A stretch of 13,500 bases of DNA from Paraglomus occultum (taxonomy: Eukaryota > Glomeromycota > Glomeromycetes > Paraglomerales > Paraglomeraceae). The translations under genes and the position numbers were made by a program. Below the pieces are notes generated by a model. That model did not search any database and was not told the DNA's origin. It worked only from the letters and a program-made list of their open reading frames with translations. The DNA lies in NCBI GenBank assembly GCA_910592205.1, contig CAJVPJ010000997.1, positions 1 to 13,500 of the forward strand. Direction: 5' to 3'. This document shows, in pieces, positions 1 to 8,219 of the stretch; position 1 is the first letter of the stretch, and each line of letters starts with the position of its first letter.

Positions 1-77
1 ATTTGGTTCCGGGGGAAAGCATCATATTAGGCCACTTCATCTTATCGGGGGATCATTATATCGAGAGTGACTGTGTA
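1..77. mobile_element. Terminal fragment of a pogo-like DNA transposon (partial)
   Basis: Bases 59-77 (TATCGAGAGTGACTGTGTA) match 18 of 19 bases of the right end of the element at 10701-11235 (11222-11240). A nearby CTTATCGGGG block at 41-50 fits the subterminal style of that family. The rest of the element would lie left of the window, so no transposase or opposite inverted repeat can be seen. This is assigned by internal comparison only, and a chance or solo terminal repeat remains possible. Confidence 0.4.
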
Positions 78-690
78 ATAAGTTGTATGTTGCTCCAGTA
101 CAGATTACCCTTGATAAGAGTAGTCATTCAGATTCTGAAGGAAAATTTTTCGGCCAAATTTGAAATCAAACTTTAACTTATCAGGCTTCGAGGACGGATT
201 GGAGATATAGATAATATTTTATATGGATTACAAGCGAGAGTGATACAGACGTGACAATGGAAAGTAAGTCTAGAAAAACACGGAATAAATCTTTTGAAAT
301 TAATCACGATTACATTCAGGTAGTAATGGGATTTGGGAATGTCAACAGAGATATTAATCGATATCTATCTTAGTTTATAGAGAAAAATTTAGTTTACATT
401 GATGAAACAATAAAAAAGGTTTATTTTGTGTTGAAATTTGGAAATCTTTAATTTTTTTCAAAATCAATTTATAAAATGAATGGAGTAGCGAGTTTCAAGG
501 GAGAAAACATCTCGAGTCCCCAAAGCATTACAATCAATGAGGAGTATCAAATAAAGATAGGCATTACATTGATTAATGCTTTAAGTATAAATAGTAATAG
601 GTATTTGCATTCATCTCTTGCTTCAGTTCTTACTGACATCCAAGTTAATATGATAAAAAAAGTCTTGCTATATTAATATATACAGTATAC
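78..690. other. Gene-free stretch without recognisable content
   Basis: AT-rich sequence with short open frames only. A 66-codon ATG frame at 476-676 and a roughly 48-codon frame ending near 373 have no motif I recognise and no splice-linked partner. It may be the eroded interior of the transposon whose end lies at 59-77, but nothing in it proves that. Confidence 0.4.
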
Positions 691-758
691 TATAGCTTAT
701 AGCTTAGCTTATTGCTTATTATTATTGCGTATAGCTTATAGCTTATGCACAAGCTTAT
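691..758. repeat. Degenerate AGCTTAT / TATAGCTTAT tandem tract
   Basis: The stretch is built from repeated TATAGCTTAT and AGCTTAT units, interrupted by TTATTATTATTG. At least six AGCTTA-like or GCTTAT-like units can be read. It abuts the left boundary of the Tc1-like relic at about 761. It is a simple-sequence tract with no apparent function. Confidence 0.6.
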
Positions 759-771
759 GGACAAAGGGTGT

Positions 772-838
772 TTACAGTAAAACCTCCATAAGTGCAAGCC
801 CTTGGGACTCAGCATTTGTGAGCACTTGGGTATTATAA
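772..838 (+). mobile_element. Pogo/Tigger-like terminal arm
   Basis: The sequence CAGTAAAACCTCCATAAGTG, followed by two similar blocks (GCAAGCCCTTGGGACT and GTGAGCACTTGGG), has the layout of pogo-like terminal repeats. These begin CAGT-x-AAACCTC and carry paired CTTGGG motifs. It sits inside the left part of the Tc1 relic, so it may be a nested insertion that broke that element. No matching opposite end (GAGGTTTTACTG) was found in the window, so only one arm survives or the resemblance is partial. Confidence 0.35.
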
Positions 839-875
839 TTACTAGCTGAGTATGTCTGAAGAATGGTCACCTGAT

Positions 876-1299
876 GGCGGTGAAACCAAGATGTTCTGGG
901 GGTGTTTTTCAGCACATGGACTTGGTCGTTCAGTTACTGGTCCAGTGTACTGAGAAGCAAGTTCTGCCTACAATGAAGCGCCTTTTCCCACGTGGTTTCA
1001 AGATGATAACGCACCTCTACATCGAAGCAAATTGCCATTGAATTTCGGGAAAAAAATCTCTCCAAATACTTTCTTGGCCAGCCCAAAGTCCTGACCTTAT
1101 CCTGATAGAAAATCTATGGGATGAGATTAAACGAAGCCTTAAAAAAAATCTTAATGAGCTTGAAAAAGCTGGGAGGTCGATCTCTCACGATAAAATTAAA
1201 AGACTTATCGAAAGCATGCCACGACGAGTGCAAGCAGTCATAGATGCGAATGGCGGTCCAACAAATATTAAACCACTAACAAAAGATTTAATCCAATAG
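876..1299 (+). pseudogene. Tc1-like DDE transposase, C-terminal fragment (broken)
   Basis: The first segment (from 876) reads KMFWGCFSAHGLG, the Tc1 W-G-C/S-F strand motif, and then hits a TGA at 951-953. The same frame continues with FQDDNAPLHRSK (996-1031), the motif holding the second catalytic Asp. A frame change is then needed to reach WPAQSPDLILIENLWDEIKR (from 1075), which supplies the final catalytic Glu in IENLW. The tail runs through RVQAVIDANGG to a TAG at 1297-1299. The N-terminal HTH domains and the first catalytic Asp are absent. With one nonsense codon and at least one frameshift it cannot encode an active enzyme. Confidence 0.8.
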
Positions 1300-1427
1300 T
1301 GTAGAAACATTTTTTATTATTGTGAAAGACATTGTTATTATAATAATAATAAAAAACTGAGTAATTCACGTGTCTGTAAACTTTTGAGTACCCTCTGTAC
1401 ATAAAGAAGAGAAAAAGTAACTTATAA

Positions 1428-1676
1428 CTTCATAATACAAAGATAGAGCTTGTTTCTAAGAAATACGGCAACAGAAAAGCTAACGCATGCATTGTTTGCA
1501 GTGATTATTCAGCGCGTTGTCTTAAGAACGTAGTGGACATCTCTCTTCGCGACATAATAGTTTGCGACGTGAATCAATGTAAGAATATTCGATTCGAACA
1601 GCCTACGCGTAAGCAAGCACACAATCAAATAAATACAAGAACATTAGATACTGGCAGGCGAACAGCTTACGCGTAA
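1428..1676 (+). pseudogene. Cys-rich open frame without ATG, possible exon or gene remnant
   Basis: An 82-codon stretch is open between a TAA at 1425-1427 and a TAA at 1674-1676. It has no ATG. The translation contains NACIVCSDYSARC and later IIVCDVNQCKN, giving C-x2-C-x6-C-x14-C-x4-C, which looks like a zinc-binding arrangement. The composition is protein-like rather than biased toward AT-rich noise. It could be an internal exon, the relic of a gene or transposon, or chance. I do not recognise the family. Confidence 0.3.
1595..1676. repeat. Pair of 18-nt direct repeats containing ACGCGT
   Basis: CGAACAGCCTACGCGTAA at 1595-1612 and CGAACAGCTTACGCGTAA at 1659-1676 differ by one base and lie 64 nt apart. 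Both contain ACGCGT, the core that the yeast MBF cell-cycle factor binds (MCB). They lie about 750-840 bp upstream of the ABC transporter start, so a regulatory role is possible but unproven. They also overlap the end of the Cys-rich open frame. Confidence 0.55.
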
Positions 1677-2432
1677 ATAATTGACACTTACGAATCCGTT
1701 ATATCTTATACTCGAAAGTGGAAAAGAGTAGCCTACCAGCAGTTTCTATAGTGAAGTTAGCATGAAACGCTGATTGGCTGCATTAAACCTTCTATTACGT
1801 AATAATTTATGGTGCGGGTGCACAAAGTTCATTTAAAAAAGTTAGGACATGAGCACTATTTTTGTCCTGAAAGTTATTTATTGTATTGTCAAGTTATGCC
1901 ATGATTATTTTTAAAATGTATGGGCGTGAGTGCGCCTAGAGTGCTCAATGGCTCCTGCTAAATTAAACATTCCTTGCTTTCAAAGTAAAATTTACATGTA
2001 AGCCCTTTGTCATTAAATAAATTCTCCGTGTATATAATGTAATCAACACAGTTCTTCTACGAACACTTTTAATAATAAAACCACACACAGTTTTAGTTTG
2101 AATTGAGGCTGATTTCTTTCAATAGTCCATTACGTTTCATATGCATAAGTTTTTTGTAATAAATGTGCAGTAAATTCAGTAGTGTGTGACTTTTCCATCA
2201 TGGTAAACGCCCAAGTTTAAAATTAGTTTACATTTCGACATACCTTAAATTCTAGATTATGGCTACTTGATTACCATTCAGGGCCTGTAATCAGATAATC
2301 ATTGCGCCGTACATTTTGAGATGTCACATACAAATGGTCTACTGATCATCTCAAAAAAACCCAGGACCAGCCTTCGGTTTCGTTAAACGTCTTATCACTC
2401 GTTTCCCAATCTCATACCGATCATTTTCCAAT
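1677..2432. other. Gene-free upstream region of the ABCD gene
   Basis: I found no convincing coding stretch on either strand. A GATTGG (CCAAT-box type, 1771-1776) and scattered AT-rich, TATA-like stretches are present, none placed well enough to call the promoter. The transcription start of the downstream gene cannot be fixed from sequence alone. Confidence 0.4.
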
Positions 2433-5400
2433 ATGCCAACAGTATTCTCAAAACTGCTCGTCGGTGGCTCGCCACGGGCCGACACGATGATTAGCCAGCT
2501 ACGACTGCTATTACAGAAAATCTTACAGATATATATGAATAACAGAACAGTACTTGGCAGAGCGATATGGATCACGGCAATGATCGCATTGTATGGGCGG
2601 AGGAAGGGTTCTTCTCCGTCCGACGACAGTGGACGTAGGAGAAAAGGCCGTCGAGATGCCGCCGGGGGTAGCAAGATGAGAGCTGAGGTTTGTCGTCAAC
2701 TGGCGCGAATATGTACGAGATGTTGAATGCTTGTTTACATTATTACATGCAAATTTATAGGTTGATCAAGTGTTCTTCGAGAGGTTACGGAAGCTCTTGA
2801 AGATCGTAATTCCTGGGTACAAGTCCAAGGAGTTCTGGTTGCTGGTTATTCACTCGGCTTTTCTTGGTATGTTTGAGTATTTGAAGACAACGTATTTGAA
2901 ACATTTTCTCATGTAATGCTGTTCCATTTTCTGTAGTATTTCGTACAGTACTGTCAGTATACGTAGCTTCATTAGATGGTCGCATGGTCAGCGCATTGGT
3001 AAGCGTGATTTCTTCTATCGCAAATCCTTTGCTAGTTAAACCGTTGAATTAAACGTCCCTTCATTTAAATCAGGTTAGAGGCAGCGCTAAAGATTTTTTA
3101 AAAGGAATATTCTGGTGGATGATGGTTGCCATACCAGCGACATACACCAACAGTATGGTAATTAACATTTTGTCATTTTGGAGATTTTGACCGTTGACTG
3201 TACGGAGAACTAACTTTATTCATTCGTTGTTATCTAGCTCACATTTATGCAAAATAAACTCGCGATACAGTTTAGATCACGTCTTACTAATCATATCCAT
3301 GATAAGTACTTGAGTGATATGACATTTTATACCGTCGGGAATCTTGATGATCGGATAAAAAACGCTGATCAGTGGGTATTCCTTACTTTTATGTTTCTTT
3401 TACAACCAAACTTTTTACCATGCTAAAGACCATTATTTTCATTCAATCAGGTGCATTACCGTTGATGCAATGAAATTTTGTAATTCATTAGCTGAGTTAT
3501 ATAGTAACCTTGCTAAGCCAATTTTGGATACGTTCATTTATAACTACCAACTGTCCAAGAATGTTGGAGGAGAAGGATTGTTTGGGCTTTCATTGGCAGT
3601 GCATTTTTCTTCTGTGCTATTAAGAGCCTTGACTCCTCCGTTCGGAAAGATGGTTGCTGAGGAGCAGAAATTGGAGGTAGGACACCTACGTTGTGACTAT
3701 TGATTACAAACTTTATGATTTAATCATACCCATGTACATCCGTTAACATTTTCACGCTCACCACGATTATTCTCAAATACTTTATAATTCATTGGTAAAG
3801 GGCGAATTCCGATTCACTCACTCGCGCCTTATAGAGAATGCTGAAGAGATTGCTCTTTATTCTGGCCATTCAACGGAGAAATACATACTGGATAGGAGCT
3901 ACTTTGCCCTTATTAAACATATTAACAGGATATTCCGGTTGCGCATATTCCACGGAATGTTGGAAGACTTTATTATCAAATATTTATGGGGCGCTCTTGG
4001 TCTTATACTGTGTGCAGTACCTGTGTTCTTTAATGTGCCTGGAATAGCCAAAGGAAACGATTTAGGAAAGAGAACAGAAGGTAGGTTGGGATATTCTGCA
4101 GTAGGAAAGGAAGTAGAATGCTGTTATTAAAGCAAACACGAAATCATTTGCTATTTATAGGCTTCGTTACTAATCGCAGATTGTTGCTGAGCTCTTCTGA
4201 TGCTTTCGGTCGCATTATGTATTCATACAAAGAAGTCACAGAATTAGCTGGTTTCACTGCTCGTGTATGTATTCTTTAATTTACATTTTGTTCTTAATTT
4301 TCTGTTTTAACTTAAGTCTGATGGGATTTATAAAGGTCTCTGAGCTACTTGATGTCTTCGATGACGTCAAAGTTGGCCGCTATGAGAAGCAGTTAGTTTC
4401 TTCTGCGTCTACAGAGGAGAATGCAAAAGTATTGTCTGGACGTGGCCAAGTGTTTGAAGGTGATGACATAGAGTTTAATAATGTGCCAATAGTGTCGCCT
4501 AATGGCGATGTACTTTTGAAGAGTTTGACTTTTTATGTTAAGCCTGGGATGCATCTGTTGATTGTTGGACCTAATGGTTGTGGGAAGAGTAGTTTGTTTA
4601 GAATTTTGGGTGGATTGTGGCCTGTTTATGGTAAGTGAAGAAATAGCCATTAACGTAACGACGCTTTGTTTTTAAATGATTACGTGCTTGCTCATCAACT
4701 CATCTGATGCTGACATATTGTCATCTACTTACTGTCTTCCAGGTGGGACTGTTCGCAAGCCAAAGTCTTCGGAAATATTCTACATCCCACAACGTCCATA
4801 TCTTTCCCTTGGTACCTTACGCGATCAGTAAGATGTTAATTATTATCATTTTTTGCCGTGTATGGAACAATGTCTAATTCCAATCGATATTTTGTTTAGA
4901 ATTATATATCCCCATACAATTGAAGACATGAAGAAGCGTAAGTATTATTTTTACTGAAGATGCTTTAAAACAGTAGTTAAAACATAATACTGATTACATT
5001 TGACATTCAGGTAACATTACGGATGATGATTTGCATAAGATTCTCGAAGTTGTTCAATTTGGCACTTTTGTTGAGAGAGAAGGAGGATGGGACAAAGAAC
5101 GTGAATGGAAGGATGCTCTGGCAGGCGGTGATAAACAAAGGGTAAGCGGTAATATATTTGCATTACACAATGGCTCTGGTTATAAACGAACCCTTGGTCA
5201 GTGAAAAAGTGTCGTTAACCCAGATGTCGGATATCACAAGCAACTTATTATAACTAGAATTTCTGTGTATATTCTTCCCATTGATAATTCCCTTAATACA
5301 GATTGCAATGGCAAGATTGTTTTATCACAAACCACGATATGCTATTTTAGATGAATGTAAGTTAAATTATACGTCATTAAGTCTAGTGACTATCTGAGAT

Positions 5401-5964
5401 ATGTGATTGACATAATTGACATCTTCTCAGGTACCAGCTCAGTGAGCATGGAGATTGAAAAAATAATGTACACTCATGCGACGGGTATGTATCATTCGAT
5501 AGATAAACAATTCTGGCTGAACCAAACTAATATTGGTTAACCGTTTTATAGAACTCGGGATTTCGCTCTTAACTGTCTCGCATCGTTCATCACTCTGGAA
5601 ATATCACAATTATATTCTTCAGGTAAATAAGTAGTGAAAGACTATTGTTATTTCTTCTTTATTTTTGGGTAGCAAAGGGGTACCCTTCGATTTCTTACAG
5701 ATTAACACGCTGTATGCTCGTATCTTAATTGTGTAGTATGATGGGCAGGGAGGCTATGTATTTACTAAATTGGACGCAGAACGTCGCCTAGCACTCCAAG
5801 AAGAAAAAGAGATGCTTGAACAAAGGATGGTTGAAGTTCCCAAACTGAAATCAAGATTAAATGACTTGAAGGCGATGCTGTCGGATATACAAGCGGCTCC
5901 TCACAGCGCTAGCACTACGCCTCACCATACTACAGGAGACATAGCACCATTCAGTCTTTCATAG
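2433..5964 (+). CDS. Peroxisomal ABC half-transporter, ABCD/ALDP (Pxa) family
   Basis: Sixteen exons join in frame to 735 aa: 2433-2687, 2761-2866, 2937-2998, 3074-3157, 3238-3371, 3451-3676, 3801-4080, 4161-4264, 4336-4630, 4743-4827, 4900-4937, 5011-5141, 5302-5356, 5431-5484, 5552-5622, 5737-5964. All 15 introns are GT-AG, 67-160 nt. Residues 1-85 are a basic-rich leader. From 86 comes the ABCD transmembrane domain ([37 protein letters not shown]), with the EAA-like loop EEIALY at 304-309. The nucleotide-binding domain has Walker [10 protein letters not shown] (495-503), signature LAGGDKQR (593-600), Walker B YAILDE (613-618) and H-loop His647. A C-terminal helix ([17 protein letters not shown]) follows. 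Family members pair to import long-chain acyl-CoA into peroxisomes for beta-oxidation. Length matches the family (about 700-750 aa). Whether it is the Pxa1 or Pxa2 partner is undecided. The signature has Ala where Ser is usual. Confidence 0.94.
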
Positions 5965-6045
5965 AGTATATTACGAAATAGAAGTAAATTATAATAATTG
6001 AGAATGGTTATTAAAATTTAACTCAGATGGAAGTTTGTATTGTGT

Positions 6046-6051
6046 AATAAA
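6046..6051 (+). terminator. Candidate poly(A) signal of the ABCD gene
   Basis: A perfect AATAAA lies 82 nt after the ABCD stop codon and 63 nt before the stop of the convergent Rheb gene. Cleavage shortly downstream would bring the ABCD transcript close to, or into, the Rheb 3' end. This is a positional inference. Confidence 0.5.
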
Positions 6052-6113
6052 TGATTGAACAATAGAGAGGATTCACTTTAGTTATGACCCCTAACATTTT
6101 GCAAGTTAACCAT

Positions 6114-6978
6114 CTATAAGAAATTACATTGTCCCTGGCCATCCCCATCCGGGTTGATTGACTTCTCGATCTCAGCAATCATGAGATCAAATATTCTAGC
6201 TATATTGAGGTAAACAAAGGTAAAAGCGTTAAACTGGGCTAATAATTCGAATATTTGATAATAAGATAATTAATCCTTACTAGTAGTTTCATGAAGCTTC
6301 GCAGAGGCTTCTATCCAGGAGCAACCCCACTCTGCAGCTAGATCTCTACCTTCTTCTGGTGTCAGCTGTCTGTAAATAGTTGTTGGCATCGAGTAAGCTG
6401 GAGAATATCTAAAAAAAAGCATTGACGAAATACGATGCCTACCTTTGCATATGCAAATCTGTCTTATTACCGACAAGAACCATTGGAACCGCTTCAGCCC
6501 CAGTAAAATTTAAGATCTTTTCCCTGATAAGCTTGGCCAATTCCAAACTCTGTCGAGATGTGATAGAGTACACGAGCACGTAACCATGTATTCCCACCGT
6601 GTGCGTCGAACTCAAGATGGAATGTTCATCCTATGATGATAAAAAAGTTAAAAGTTACTATAAGCGTAGGACATGACCATATATCCGAAATCATGACTGT
6701 TTATGCTCACTTGTCCAGCGGTATCAATGATTTCAGCAGCGATTTCTTGACCGCGGAATCGGATGACTTTATTGTAAGCACTTTGGATGGTTGGATAATA
6801 AGAATCAACAAAGTGGTTCTCAACGAACTGAATAGTCAAGGATGATTTTCCTGTGTCATCATGAAGTACGGGTTATCCTACTATACAGACAAACAAATTA
6901 TCGGTAAATGAAAGTTATACTACCAACAGCAGGGGCTCCGCACACGACAATGGTTCTTGACTTGGTTTGATTTGCCAT
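6114..6978 (-). CDS. Rheb-type small GTPase
   Basis: Five exons on the minus strand (6978-6924, 6850-6711, 6630-6443, 6369-6281, 6199-6114) join in frame to 185 aa, against about 184 in animal Rheb. All four introns are GT-AG, 73-81 nt. Visible motifs are P-loop GAPAVGKSS (14-22), switch I YYPTIQS with Thr39, DTAGQDEHSI (61-70), NKTD (120-123), EASAK (148-152), and a C-terminal CaaX box CNFL (182-185). IGIHGYVLVYS-like and DLHMQRQ stretches are typical of fungal Rheb. Rheb-GTP activates TORC1 at endomembranes and links growth to nutrients. Two oddities: the position of the Rheb hallmark Arg (Arg15 in human, Gly12 in Ras) is Pro16, and CaaX ends in Leu, which favours geranylgeranylation over the usual farnesylation. 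The start is the only ATG giving a full P-loop strand. Confidence 0.94.
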
Positions 6979-7409
6979 ATTCTTATTTATCTTTTGTTGG
7001 ATTTCTGTTGTCTCGTATCAAGCTTGCCCCTGTATAGAACCAATATAACCAATTAGTGTTAATTTCGAAAAGGTCTGCAATTCAACTATATATTATATTC
7101 ATGGTGAACGCATGCGCATAGTCGGGTCAAGCAGAAGAGTCAAGTAACATGGTTTACTCGGCCTCGGAAATACGCTACCAGAAGTTATTCTCGTATAACT
7201 TGCCGAACTAATAGTTATTTGAGTTAGTGAGTTTTTTGTCACGAAATTCAATTGTGAGAACAAGTTCACGTTGGTTCTCTGCATAGTTTTAACATTTTTC
7301 GATGATAATGTGGGGCGTGCTGCGATAAAACCAAAGTGAACACTTGTGACGTCACTCGGGTATCTTACTTCCTTATTTTCAATCAAGGTCACCCTTAACC
7401 TCACTGTTG
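6979..7409 (-). promoter_or_regulatory. Rheb upstream region with a TATA-like stretch and a CRE palindrome
   Basis: Reading the minus strand, an ATATAATATATAG stretch lies at about 7086-7098, some 110 nt upstream of the Rheb ATG. A perfect TGACGTCA palindrome (the CREB/ATF-type bZIP site) lies at 7347-7354, about 370 nt upstream. An open frame reads through part of this region but loses protein-like character downstream of about 7410, so I treat it as non-coding. The regulatory role is inference from motif and position. Confidence 0.3.
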
Positions 7410-7821
7410 AGAATTCGATTGTTCGTAACTGAATTTTAATTCGATGAACTTCTTCTTTATACGATTCTACTTCATTAATCAGTGCTTGAGGAGTTAACTC
7501 CTTTAATTGCTTTTCTGCTTCTAATTGCTTGATTTTTCCCTCTAATTCTCTAATCTTGTCTAGCAATTCCCCTTTTTGTTTTTTACTTCACTCCTCAGAG
7601 GTTTTCATAAAATCTTCATGTACTTTTCGTTCTTCATTGAATAGTCCACTCGGCTTTTTCCTGTATAAGCACTTGGATTTGCATACCGAACAACTCTTGA
7701 GACTGGAGAAGGAGGCTGGATTAATGATGAATCGGGTGTTTCTATCAATATCTTAATCTGGAGCAAAAGCAGAATTATCGTTATCTACCAAAAACTGTGA
7801 TAGAGGGCTATTCTGTGTTAC
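7410..7821 (-). pseudogene. Coiled-coil protein pseudogene with two in-frame stops
   Basis: One minus-strand frame from 7821 to about 7410 is protein-like throughout but is broken by TAA (7753-7755) and TGA (7588-7590). The order is VTQNSPLSQFLVDNDNSAFA, a stop, then a Cys motif CSVCKSKC, then PSGLFNEERKVHEDFMK, a second stop, then a charged coiled coil (LLDKIRELEGKIKQLEAEK) ending near RIKIQLRTIE. There is no ATG at the left end of the coiled-coil part. Two nonsense changes in a preserved frame mean point-mutation decay rather than frame scrambling, so the loss may be recent. The family is not recognised. A multi-exon gene with introns spanning the stops is an alternative, but I saw no convincing splice sites. 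Confidence 0.6.
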
Positions 7822-8041
7822 TTAGAGGAAACTATTGTTCACTTTATGGCTTGCATAGGACTGCGTGGTTGGACCCGTGTAAATGTTCCAGGAAATTTAG
7901 TTATATGGAATGCTGAAATAGTTAAAGCTGTAATTGACAACGAGGAATTCCATAAAGCTAAATATTAATATTGGAAGCACTATCATTCATTATATTATCA
8001 TGATGTGAATTCATCGAGTCACTTAACACAATATTAAGGGG
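7822..8041. other. Short unassigned stretch with a 40-codon ORF (+)
   Basis: A plus-strand frame begins at ATG 7846 (MACIGLRGWTRVNVPGNLVI) and ends with TAA at 7966-7968. It is open a little upstream of the ATG. It has a protein-like composition but no motif I know and no splice-linked neighbour. It might be another gene relic lying against the coiled-coil pseudogene. Confidence 0.2.
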
Positions 8042-8047
8042 TTTATT
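8042..8047 (-). terminator. Candidate poly(A) signal of the PLC-like gene
   Basis: TTTATT on the plus strand is AATAAA on the minus strand, 173 nt beyond the PLC-like stop codon. The sequence between is AT-rich and non-coding, as expected for a 3' UTR. This is positional inference. Confidence 0.4.
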
Positions 8048-8219
8048 AAAAATTATAAGACATTAGATGTACAATTGTGCAAGGCCATTACAAATACATC
8101 AGATAAAATACATAAAAAATTACCCATTAAAAAATCGGCACCTCTCCATAGCATTCATGAAGTGCACGTTCTAATAATTCTTAAATAATTTCACAAAGAT
8201 TTTATACAAAGTTCTTACG

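Larger units (their letters stand above)
761..1399 (+). mobile_element. Tc1/mariner-like transposon relic
   Basis: The outer ends form an imperfect inverted repeat. The right end at 1374-1398 reads, on the other strand, ACAGAGGGT, then eight extra bases, then TTTACAG. The left end at 761-776 reads ACAAAGGGTGTTTACAG, which is the same sequence with those bases missing. A TA follows the right end, as expected for a TA-target element. In between lies the C-terminal half of a Tc1-type transposase (876-1299). At about 640 bp the element is less than half the usual length for an autonomous Tc1 element (about 1.2-1.7 kb). It is a dead, internally deleted copy. Confidence 0.7.

Noticed and set aside
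476-676. 66-codon ATG frame (+)
   Set aside because: No recognisable motif, AT-driven composition, no splice partner, lies in transposon-rich gap.
2351-2674. 107-codon frame on the minus strand
   Set aside because: Antisense of ABCD exon 1, which is supported by a fully joined 16-exon protein.
2785-2985. 66-codon minus frame
   Set aside because: Crosses ABCD exons and an intron on the opposite strand; composition is noise.
3838-4047. 69-codon plus frame in ABCD exon 7
   Set aside because: Wrong phase: the frame from 3801 carries the EEIALY motif and splices in phase at both ends.
4393-4650. 85-codon minus frame
   Set aside because: Antisense of the Walker A exon of the ABCD gene.
6633-6845. 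70-codon plus frame
   Set aside because: Antisense of Rheb exon 2 and intron 2.
7099-7409. Downstream continuation of the coiled-coil frame (minus)
   Set aside because: Open by chance: protein-like heptads stop near 7410, the rest is Ser/Thr/Pro noise, and the apparent start at 7566 is TTG, not ATG.
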